NCBI GenBank assembly: GCA_963383645.1
Contig: OY726567.1
Coordinates: forward strand, 64,941,234 to 65,005,233
Direction: 5' to 3'
Source of the DNA: Muscardinus avellanarius
Taxonomy: Eukaryota > Chordata > Mammalia > Rodentia > Gliridae
Length of the DNA: 64,000 nt
How positions within the stretch are numbered: position 1 is the stretch's first letter; each line of letters begins with the position of its first letter. The position numbers and the translations under genes were made by a program. The notes under the pieces were generated by a model, which made no database searches, had not been told where the DNA came from, and saw only the letters and a list, made by a program, of their open reading frames with translations. Shown here piece by piece: positions 25,401 through 36,044 of the stretch.

Positions 25401-27063
25401 GGGGTGTAGCTCGGAGGTAGCATGCCCCGGGGTTCCATCCCCAGTGCCACCAATAAATAAGTATAAATAGGACTGAGGATGTAGCTCAGTGGTAGAAAGC
25501 TTGCCTAGAATGCTCAAGGGCCAGGGTTCAATGCCCATTACCACAGAACAAATAGTAGTAGAGCCCCTGCTTAGCATGTGTGAGGCCCTGGGTTCAATCC
25601 CCACCACACACACAAAAAAAGAATATATTGTCTAAAAAGGCAGTTAAACTGGTTCATGACCAACGACCTGAATTCCAGGCGTAGCTTCATGTCACTATCC
25701 CATGTCGATCAGTAATTTCTACAAGTAAATGTGAGTTTCAAAAGCCCAAACTATCCCCCAGTCACTGCTGAAGGAAAGTTAAATAGAAACCAAACAAATT
25801 GAGGGGCTATAAAGTTTCTGGTGTGTGTGGCATGCCTTAGGAGTGGTATGAGGGGAGGGTCACCCAGTGGAGTGGAACCTAGCTTGTCCCACTGTTTCCT
25901 TTCCCTATGCTTGAGGCCATCTCATGAGCAGCAAGATGACAGTGTCCCTCTAAGAACGCACGGTGCTTAGATTACACAAGTCAAGAGCCTTGTACGGGAG
26001 TAAGTATACAGCAGATGCTCAATAAATTGTGCAGGCAAGCTAATCAATGATCTTGAAATTACCCCCCCTCCCCGCGCGCACGCCCGCGTTATTCATTCAA
26101 CTACTACTCAGGCTCCAGCAGTGAGTGGACACATGAAATACATCAGGAGGGGGACCAAGACTAGGGCGAGATCAAGAGGTTTCACGGTGCCGGGCGTGGT
26201 GGCGCACGCTTTGTAATCCCAGCACTTGGGAGGCTGAGACAGGAGGATCACTGTTCGCAGACAGCCTCAGCTACTACTTAGGCCCTTCGCAACTCAGTGA
26301 GACCCTGTTTCAAAATAAAGAATAAAAAATAGGTCTGGGGGTGTGGCTTGGAGGTCGAATGCCCCTGTGTTCCATACCCAGTACTGCAAAAAAATAAAGA
26401 ATAAGCCAGGTGTAGTGGCGCACGCTTGTAATCTCAGCATTTGGGAGGCTGAGACAGGAGGATCGTAGTTCGATGACAGCCTCAGCTACTACTTAGGCCC
26501 TTTGCAACTCCGTGAGACCTGTTTCAGAATAAAGAATAAAAAATAGTGGGGCGTGGTGGTATACGCATGTAATCATAGCATTCGGGAGGCGGAGACCGGA
26601 CGATGGCGGTTCTTGTACAGCCTAAGCTACTACTAAGGCTCTTTGCAACTCAGTGTGACCCTGTTTAAAAAAAAAAAAAAAAGACTAAAAACTAGGCCTG
26701 AGGGTGTAGCTCGCAGCTACAGTGCTCCTGGGGTCCATCCCCAGTACCGGGGGGAAAAAAAGTTTCGTGGAGGTGGGCGCAAGGCTAGGTTAGCAAGGCA
26801 GAAACCGGCGGAGCCCAGAACCCAAACACACCCACGGCGCAACACGCCTGCGCAGCACCGCTTCCGCTTCCTGTTCTCGGCACCCGCGCGATTTGGTTCT
26901 GGGTGCTCCGCCGGCCGGCCTCGGAGTTTACCTCTTGCTGGGCCAGCAGCACCTTCCGCTCACGTTCCTTCTCCTCCTCCCGGGCCTGGGCCTCGTCACG
27001 CCGCACGCGGGCAACATTGTCTTTGTTCCGGACATGCCAGCTCTTCTTAGGCAAGATGTTCAT
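22471..27063 (-). CDS. LENG1: Leukocyte receptor cluster member 1, 4 coding exons, complete
   Basis: Small, highly charged protein of poorly known role; the family shares a CIR-N type domain also found in splicing-associated and corepressor proteins, so a nuclear role is likely but inferred. Minus-strand exons in transcript order: 27063-26932, 24738-24559, 23874-23612, 22684-22471; all GT/AG, giving 262 aa (human 264). It starts [20 protein letters not shown] and the CIR-N type region covers about residues 8-44. The rest is rich in Glu, Lys and Arg, with a PPWYQLPP stretch in exon 3 and a C-terminal [18 protein letters not shown] motif. No membrane segment or signal peptide is visible. The gene converges with CNOT3: its stop codon is 52 bp past the CNOT3 poly(A) signal. 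Intron 1 (24739-26931) is packed with SINEs. Confidence 0.95.
23030..23250 (-). repeat. Old minus-strand SINE in LENG1 intron 3
   Basis: Diverged dimer in the intron 22685-23611. A (TTG)n run lies near 22737-22756. Confidence 0.6.
24935..25620 (+). repeat. ID and B1-dID cluster in LENG1 intron 1
   Basis: ID at about 24940-25020, dimers at 25030-25245 and 25256-25455, ID at 25465-25545, partial ID at 25555-25612. Confidence 0.75.
26188..26755 (+). repeat. Three plus-strand B1-dID SINEs beside LENG1 exon 1
   Basis: Copies at about 26188-26390, 26402-26545 and 26550-26755, ending 180 bp from the exon 1 donor. The middle one lacks its ID half. Confidence 0.75.
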
Positions 27064-27400
27064 GGCGCCGTAGCTGTCTGCGGACTAGCAGGCCCGCCCT
27101 CTAGCACTTCCGATAGGCGGGAAGATGCACCGTCTTTTTTTTTCCTGTTCCGGCCCAGATTGGTTCTGCGTTATTGACACGCCCTCTCCGAGTCTGTAAC
27201 GAGAGTTGATTGGCTGGGTTTCTCTATCATAACCAATCACGGATAGCTGGCTTTTAGGGTCGCCTAGCGACCGCTTAGGTCCGGATTTTGGGCCAATCGA
27301 AGTGGTCTACCCAGGTGCTGCCGGATGTGGCCGACGATTGGCTGGCATGCTTGTCAAGCCCTCCACGCAGACAGGCAGACAATACATGAGATTGGTCAGT
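27064..27400 (-). promoter_or_regulatory. LENG1: LENG1 promoter with six CCAAT/ATTGG boxes
   Basis: Only about 400 bp separate the LENG1 start codon from the TMC4 poly(A) signal. The interval holds ATTGG at 27159, 27209, 27337 and 27391 and CCAAT at 27233 and 27293. An ETS/GABP core lies at 27105-27112 (CGGAAGTG on the minus strand). The start site is probably between 27090 and 27180. The far end overlaps the TMC4 transcript end. Confidence 0.6.
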
Positions 27401-27469
27401 CCCTGGCCGAAACCCCGCCCCCGACTCCAGGATGCAAGTTTCAAAGAGGGCTCAGCAGCCAAGGATGTG

Positions 27470-27475
27470 TTTATT
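27470..27475 (-). terminator. TMC4: TMC4 poly(A) signal
   Basis: AATAAA on the minus strand, 161 bp after the TMC4 stop at 27636. Confidence 0.7.
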
Positions 27476-27635
27476 GATATAACTAAGAAGTTCACAAGAG
27501 AGTCAGAGATTTAGGGGCAGAAGCCCTGGAAATCTTAGGATCTCCGAGTGGGAGGGCGTCATTCATAGATGACATAACCGAGGATTTTAAAGGTCTGGGA
27601 GCTTCACAGTGGGGCGTCATCTCTAGCCAGGCTGG

Positions 27636-30600
27636 TCAAAGAGTCCCGGTGGCCGAGCTGAGAGCCACAACGCGCTGTGCCAGGAAGACTTTATTCTGTG
27701 TCTCCTGAGATAAAGAGAGGTGGAGGTGAGACAAAGTCCCAGAGGAGCCCCTCCCAGGGATTAGCTTCGCTCACCATCTCTATCTGGCGTTTGAGTTCAG
27801 AGATGAGGCTTCCATAGGAGTTGGCCAGGGCCACGGTATATGCCATAATGATACTAGAGAAGACAGGAATGGAAGTCATTCCAGAAAAGCCCTTAGAGTA
27901 TCTTCAACAAATAGCTTGTTTGTTTTTTGTGTTCGTTGTTGTTGTTGTTGAGGGTCTGGGGATGGAACCCAGGAGCATTCGACCTCCGGGCTACACCCCC
28001 TGCCCTATTTTTTATTCTTTATTTTGAAACAGGGTCTCACTGAGTTGCAGAGGGCCTAAGTAGCTGAGGCTGCCCGCGAACCTCAATCCTCCTGTCTCAG
28101 CCTCCCAATCCTGGGATGACAAGCGTGCGCCACCACGCCCGGCTACCTGCCCTATTTTTTTTTTTTTTTATTCTTTATTTTGAAGCAGGGTCTCACTAAG
28201 TTGCGGAGGGCCTCACTAAGTAGATGAGGCTGTCTGGGAAGCGCGATCCTCTGGTCTCAGCCTCCCAAATACTGAGATGACAAGTGTGCACCACCACACC
28301 CAGCTCAACAAATGGCTTCTTAGAAACCATACTGGGCCGGGCATGGTGTAATCCCCGTGCTTGGGAGGCAGAGACAGGAGGATCGTGCAGGTTCAAAGCC
28401 AGCCTCGCTGGCTTAAGAGACCCTGTTTCCAAATAAAAGTATGAAATAGGTCTGGGAGTATAGCCTGGAGGTAGAAGGGTTCTATCCCCAGTACCACCAA
28501 AAAATAAATAAATAAAAGAAAGAAAAGAAACCAGACCCCCATGATGCTGCCTCCTTCAAACTTCCACCACGTCCTCCTTAGGATCAAGCAGCCCAGGTCC
28601 TCAGCACTCTTTTTTTCAGGCCCAGGGATCCAGATCTCAACCCCTCCTGCCTCAGATCCAGAAGTTTGGGCCCCCTCACCTGGAGATCAGCAGAAGGGGC
28701 ACAGCAAAAGCCTGGGTCCCCAGGAAGAAGAGAAAGTCTTGGGCAGTCTGAGGGAGACTGTCGATGGATTCAGGGATTTGGGCCCAGATGGATGACTTCC
28801 CCTGGTATGGGCCACACAGCCTAGAAGGTGGAATCCTGGAGGCAAAGACAGGCTGAGCTCAAGTAGGACCTGAGTCAAAATCCTGTATGAGGGTGGAGGG
28901 AGGCATGCAGGAGCCTCTCACACTTACAGGAAGATGCTGTACAGCACAGGAACAGCAGAAATGGCCAAACCCAGAAGAAGGACCAGGGGGAAAAAGAAAT
29001 TCGCCGTGGAGGCCCGGAAGGTACGGGAGGCTGGAGAGCAGGTAGCGAAGAGAGTGAGCTAGAAGAAGGTGAAGAAAAGGAGATCTGAGACCCAAGAGTC
29101 CTCTGCCTCTCCTTTATCCTGATCCAGCCCCCTCCTCGGGCTGCACCTGGTTGTCTGAGCCCCTATCACTTGGACCTAGAAGTCAGGATGCCCTGGACTC
29201 CTCCTCCTATCGTCCAACTCTCTTTTCAGGACCTAGTAATCGGAACTCCAGCATCCTCCTCCCCCCAGGCCCCAGTACCTGCCGGCTCAGACCCAAGGGT
29301 CCTCACTCCTTACCTTCTTCAGATAAAAAAGCAGCAGGAACTTGGCTGTGTTGAGCAGAGGCAGTAAAGGGCAGAAAAAGCTCCCCACCCAGACCACCGT
29401 CTGCGCGTAGATAAGTCCCAGCACCTCGTCGGGCACCTGGAACTCCTGGGTCCCGGCCAGACGACCTAGAGCACCTGGACAGTACCCGCCAAACAACCTG
29501 AGGGGCGGGGCGGGGCGGTCAGGGGCGTGTCCACAGGGTTTCCCCTCCTGCAAGGCCCCGCCCACCAACCAGAAAGGAACTCGAGTGAGGGGCGGGACCT
29601 TGAGGTCACGTGACGGTGGCGGGCGTGCTTCAGAGGCTTCAGGAGGTAAGGGCGGGGCCAGAGGAAAGTAACCATCAACCCTGGGCGGGCTGGGATCTAA
29701 GACTAGAACCCGGAACCAGAGGCGGGGTAGAGAAAGAGGTGGGGCAAAAAGGGAAAACTGCGCCTGGGGGCAGGGCCACCGCCAGGAGCGCTGTTCTCAC
29801 ATTCGAGGAAACTGGATGAACAGGGTGATGGCCAGGCCGGTCAGCAGATCGAAGAGCAGAAGCTTGTACATCTCCTGGCCCAGCCGAGTCTCCCAGCACT
29901 GAAGAAAGAAGAAACAGGTCACCCAGACCCCAGGACCCAGGCACAAAGCAAAGCACCGAGGCACCATTTCACCTGGCCAGCCTGTGAGGTTCTACACATG
30001 CTTTCTCTGGGGACCTTCAATTTTTTTTTTTTTTTTTTTTTGCGGGTTTTGGGGAATGGAAACCAGGGGCATTTGACCTCCGAGCTACACCCCCGGCCCT
30101 ATTTTTTATTCTTTATTTTAAAACAGGGTCTCACTGAGTTGCAGAGGGCCTCACTCAGTAGCCGAGGCTGTCCGCGAACCGCGATCCTCCAGTCTCAGCC
30201 TCCCAAAAGCTGAGATTACAAGCGTGGTCCACCACGCCCGGCATTTTTTTTTTTTTTTTTTTTTTAAGCATCTACCCTTGTCCTGCATCCCAAGCTCCTC
30301 CCTCCCAAGCCGGCAGTCAGGACCCACTCTCCCAGCTCCTTTACACCAGGGACTCAGGATTTCAGGCTGCAGACGGCCCGCTGCCTCCCACACCCGCGCA
30401 GCGTTCTCACCGGAAGTTCTTTGTAATTGTAGCCACAAGCTTTACAGTCCTCAGCCTCGGCGTCACCCCCGCAAGTGATTTGATTCCAGAGGGAGAAAAG
30501 CAGGACCAGCAGGGAGGCGAGGCGCAGAAACACGGTCCTGAAAGGGGAAAGCAAAGGGACGGACTCGCACGGAACCGGCGTCCGCCACGCGTCAGTCTCC

Positions 30601-33508
30601 TCCTGCACAGAGCGCTCACCGGTCTCCCATTTTGCCGAGGGAGAAACCGAGACTAGGCAACAGTCGGGTTTAATTCCAGAACCCCCTGGACTCTATATCC
30701 GCCCTGTTTTATCTGCAGAACCAAAGACTCTTAGCTGCCCCCCTTCTCCCACCACCCCGGCCCACCCCTGAGGCTGGAACCTGATTAGAATAAATACGAT
30801 CTGGCGGCTCCTGGTGTAGCCCTCCAGTGGGGCGATCAGCTTAAAAACAGGCGGCAGCACGAAGTTGACTCCGGAGATGAAGATGGACGGGAGATAATTC
30901 ACAACGAGCACCAGCAATGGTGTCTGCTGGACAAGAGGCATCTCCTGGAAGGGACAGTGACAAAGAAAAGAGCCATGCCTAAGGGCCTCCTCCTCCGGAC
31001 TCGTCCCTCAGGACCGCGAAGTCGGGGGTCCACCCACCTCCCTCCATGTTCCTAAGATTTCAGGAATCTTAGACCCGGTTCTCCGTCCCCTGCTCTCCAT
31101 CCTTGGAAATGTAGATGACAGGACCTTGGGTCCCTCTTCCCCCCAGACCCTCTGCACCTGCAGCTCCACGGTGTACCCTGTAGCCCAGTAGACTCCGTAG
31201 AAGGCCGCCCCCAGGAGCGCGACCACCAGCACATTGATCAGTATCCGCACCAGCCACACCTGGGCCTGCTGGCCCAGCGTCCGCACTGCTGCCTGGCGCC
31301 AGACCCCGGCTTCCTCCAGCTCCACCTAGGACCAGGATACCAGGATAGACATCCACCTGGGCTCCTCTTTACACACTTCTAGGGGGTGGTTCATGTCATG
31401 ACCCCTCCTCAAGTAGAGCTGATGCAGCCCTCCCCTACCCTCTAACACCTCTGTAGTCCATGGGGCCATTTCTCCGTCCCGGTCCAATCCACACCCCTCC
31501 AAGGCCCTGCCCTGCACCTCCTGCCAGGAATTTCAGACCCTCCATCGAGCCTGCCCCTGTGGCCACACTGCTCCAGTTTGAACCCAGGCGCTTGGGGATT
31601 CCTGCTGTGTATTTTTCCCTGCACCGTCTGACTTCATGCATCGCTAGCATGGCCTCCTTTTAATCCTGTCATATTCCAAAACTGTCCTTACAAGAAAACT
31701 CTGCCCAGCGTCTCTGAAGCCCCATAGCTGTTCTGGGCCCTTGCCTTATCCCAGCACAATCTTCTCTGGTTGTATTCTTTCCCATTCCCCAACCCCGCCC
31801 CAACCACACCTGCAGCTCATACAGGAGGATGCGCTGGCGCAGCCGCACATGCACGTCCCCGCAGAGGCCGAAGTCCCAGGCAGAGAACACCCGGTGGCTA
31901 TAGCTGGTCAGAGCCCCCGACTCGGCCAACAATGTCTGCTTCAGCCCCAACACCGAACTGAGAGAGAGGGGAGACCCATGAGATAGGGTGTGGGAGAACA
32001 GCCAGCCCTCAGGGGACAAATGGAACATGAGCCCCCAGACCTTTGGCATTTGGTGAGCTGCCACCTGATGGAGAAAGAGTCAGAGGCAGAGGGGCATGCA
32101 GTCCCTGGAACCAAAGGCCAAGAGAGATTCTGAGAGGCAGAAACCCAGGAGAGAGAGACAGTTCAGAGAGAAGAGGCAAGGACCTGGAGACAGAGACCCA
32201 GAGAAGGGGGAGAGGTAAAGACACTCGAGAGGGGGACCAAGACCTAGAGAGACAGGGAATGGAGACACAGGGAAGGGATGGAGACTCCAGGAAGGGGGAA
32301 CTGGGCAGAGATGCGTCCACCATCACGGCGGCCCTGGCCCCCATCTCTCACATGGACAACTAGACAGGACTCCCACCTGGTCCCCTTGCCTCCACCTGTG
32401 ACTGACCTCTGAGAATCCATTCTCTGTTCTTTAGCTGGTTTTTTATGCAAGCCAGATAGCTGTTTAAAATCCAACCCACAAAGCCGGGCGTGGTGGCGCA
32501 CGCTTGTAATCCCCGCGCTTGGGAGGCTGAGACAGGAGGATCGCACAGGGTTCGAAGCCAGCCTCAGCTACTTAGTGAGGCTCTCAGCAACTTAGTGAGA
32601 CCCTGTTTCCAAATAAAATATATTACAAAAAAAAAAAGGTCTGGGAGTATAGCCCGGAGGTAGAAAGCCTCTGGGTTCCACCCCCAGTACCACCAAAAAA
32701 TAAATAAATAAATAAAAATAAAAAATAAATAAAATCCAACCCACATAAATCTTAAGATTTATGCTTCGTCCTAGCATGAGCAGCCAGGGCCCACCCCCTC
32801 CTACCTTGTGTATGGAGAGGTACTGGAGATTTAACTCAAGTGCCTTCTACCTCTGAGCTACACCCCCAGTCCTTTTTTTTTTTTTTTCTTTGTGGTATTG
32901 GGGGTGGAACCCAGGGGCTTTTCTCCCTCCGGGCTATACTCCCAGACCTATTTTTTTATATTTTATTTAGAAACGGTCTCACTAAGTTGCTGAGAGCCTA
33001 AGTAGCTGAGGCTGGCTTCAAACCTGTGCGATCCTCCTGTCTCAGCCTCCCAAGCACGGGGATTACGAGCGTGCGCCACCACGCCCAGCCCCGGTCCTTT
33101 TTACTTTTATTTTGAAATAGAGTCTCCTTAAGTTGCTAAGACTGGCCTCAACCTGTGATCCTCCTGTCTCGGCCTCCCAAGTACTGAGATTATAAACATG
33201 TGCCACCAGTCCTGGTTTAAGCAGGATCTTAAAAGTGGATTGTAAATCAGAGAAGGGAGCACAGAGCAAGACTCAGGATTCTTGAGGATAGGGCTTCTAT
33301 TATTAGGCAGCTAGGTAGAAATGAGCAGGGGAGAGTAGGACTGAATCCAGTCTGACAGGGGAGTTGGAGCTCTCATGAAAGGAAATATGGGGCTTCTCTG
33401 CTCAGCTGTGTTTAGAGACTCAATCCTACGGCATGGGTACCAACTTCCAAACTTGTTTGTAAGTAGTGTCTGGCAAGTACTCAATAATAATGATGACAAT
33501 GGCAAGTA

Positions 33509-33545
<37 letters not shown>

Positions 33546-36010
33546 GCAGTAGCAACCAGACATGGTGATGCATGCTCATAATCCCAGTACTTGGGAGCCT
33601 GAGATAGGAGGATCACAGGTTTGAGAACAGCCTCAGCACGTAAAGACAATCATCGACCTACCAAGAGCCTGTTTCAAAATAAAAATAAGGCTGGGGGTAT
33701 AGCCAGAGGCAGAATGCTCCTGGGTTCAACCCCTAATACCACACACAAAAGAAAACAAAACAGGGTCTCGCTAAAGCTGCCGAGGGGCTCACTAAGTAGC
33801 TGAGGCTGACTTCAAACCTGCGATCCGCTAGTAGCAGGATCCTTTCCAAGTAGCAGGATTACAGGCATGCCCCACTGTGCCTGGCTTACTATATCACTAT
33901 GATATCCCCTGCCCTTAACACTGACTTTACCCCCACCACACCCTCCCCTCTTGTCCAGGGAGGTCAGGAAGTGGGTAATACTGACCGGTGCAGGATGAGC
34001 AAGAGGCAGATAAGCCCAGTGGCAAGGACGGAACACAGGTAGGTAACTGCCAGATTCTTGCGGGGTGGGTAAAATCCATAGAAGAGAGGGGTCCATTCTA
34101 GGTAGCCCTGGGGACGGAAAGGCAAGTCAGTGGTCACGGCGGGATGGGGTGGAGTCAGGGATCAAAGAAGCTGGGCAGTCAAGGTCCACAGGTCAGAGCG
34201 AGTTATTGGGGACAAAACTGTGATCTTTTAGGGGGTCACTCACCCACCTCTCCAGAGAGTAAGTTGAAAAGCTGAGTGGGGAAGCTGGTCAAGCCTGGGG
34301 TGTAGGGGCTGTAGGAGCCACAGGGTGAGGAAGTGTTAGGGGCCGGGGGGCCTGGAGGAGCCCCTTCCAACCAGGTGGGCAGCAGCGTCATGCAGGCGCC
34401 CAGCACAGAGGCCAATACGTTGAGCAGGAGCAGAAAGCGCAACAGGGAGAAGTAGGACTCTGTGCCCGCGCCATACTGACCTGCAGGGGGCAGTAGAGAA
34501 GGGTTCAGGGTCCTTGATTGCTGACCAGGACCCAGGGGGCTAGGCCCCACCCCTCCTCCCTCAGACCCAGGGGTTCAGAGAAGGTTCCTCCTCTCTGAGA
34601 GCCAGGAGTCCAAGCCCTGGCCTTTCTCCCTCAGACCCAGGAATCCAGGCCCCAGCCCCCCTCCCTCAGACCCCACCACACCCCCAATCTTCTTCAGTGT
34701 CCACGCCCAGGGCTGTATGGTGTGCAAGCCTTCCTTCATCTTCTCCTTGGACCTGGCCAGCTGCCGGGCCCAGTGGGCAGCTCCGGATCCAGAGCCATAG
34801 GCCGCTTGGTCCCTGGCCTGGTTCTTCCTGGAGGGAAAATGGAGGCACAGACAGAAAATCAAGGGTATGCTAACACCAAACTGGGAACCACCCATAGGTA
34901 GACACAACCCAATAGAAAAAGGATATAAATTATGGTATACTGTATTCATAATGTGGAATACTCTATATCAATAAAGAAACAAAACTAACATACATAGAAG
35001 AAACCAGGTCACGGGAATAAAAAAATACATTATTTATTGACACAATTAGGGAGTAAGCACAGTGGAATGCTGCTCTGGAGAGACACATATACTTTCAGTG
35101 AAACCATGAAGATAAGGGAGGAAATTAGCCAGGTGTGGTGGCACTGGCACATGCCTGTAACTCCAGTACTTGGGAGTATTCTTTTCTATGGATTCCTCTG
35201 AGAAAGGAGGATTGCAAGTTTGAAACCAGCCTCAATAACTTAGTAAGCCAGGCATGGTGGCGCACGCTTGTAATGCCAGCATTTGGGAGGCTGAGACAGG
35301 AGGATCAGCTACTTAGTGAGGCCCTTTGCAATGCAGTGAGACCCTGTTTCATTTTTTTTTATTATTTCTTTTTATTTCTTTTTTAATTTTTCGTGGTGGC
35401 CCTGGGGATGGGACCAAGGGGCCTCTACCTCCAGGCTATACTCCCAGATCTATTTTATATTTTACTTGGAAATAGGGTCTCGCTAAGTTGCTGAGAGCCT
35501 CACTAAGTAGCTGAGGCTGGCTTTGAACCTGTTCAATCCTCCTGTCTCAGCCTCCCAAGCATTGGGATTACAAGCATGCACCACCATGCCTGGCTGATTT
35601 CCTTGCTTATTTTCATGGCAGCCTGTGCCACCATGCTCGGCAAGACCCTGTTTAAAAAATAAAAATAAAAAATGGGGCTGGGGGTGTAGCTTGAAGGGAG
35701 AATGTCTCTGGGTTCCATCCCTAGTACCACACACACACACACACACCAAAAAAAAAATAATAATAATAATAACTTAGTGAGATTCTCAGCAACTTTGCAA
35801 AACATCCCTCCTGCTACTGGGGTGGAACCCAGGGGCATTGTACTTCTGGGCTACACCCCCAGCCCTATTTTTTATTCTTTATTTTTTGAAACAGGGTCTC
35901 ACTGAGTTGCAAAGGGCCTTACTAAGTCGCTGAGGCTGTCTGTGAACCGCGATCCTCCTGACTCAGCCTCCTGAATGTTGGGATTACAAGCCATATGGTG
36001 CCCGGGTTAG

Positions 36011-36044
<34 letters not shown>

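Noticed and set aside
28820..28835. Alternative TMC4 acceptor at 28821-28822
   Set aside because: It also keeps phase, but the acceptor at 28836-28837 restores IPPSR, matching the human IPPSK segment, and has a better pyrimidine tract.
29030..29058. TMC4 acceptor at 29031-29032
   Set aside because: It breaks phase with the previous exon; the acceptor at 29059-29060 is in phase and adds the conserved LTLF...SPA segment.
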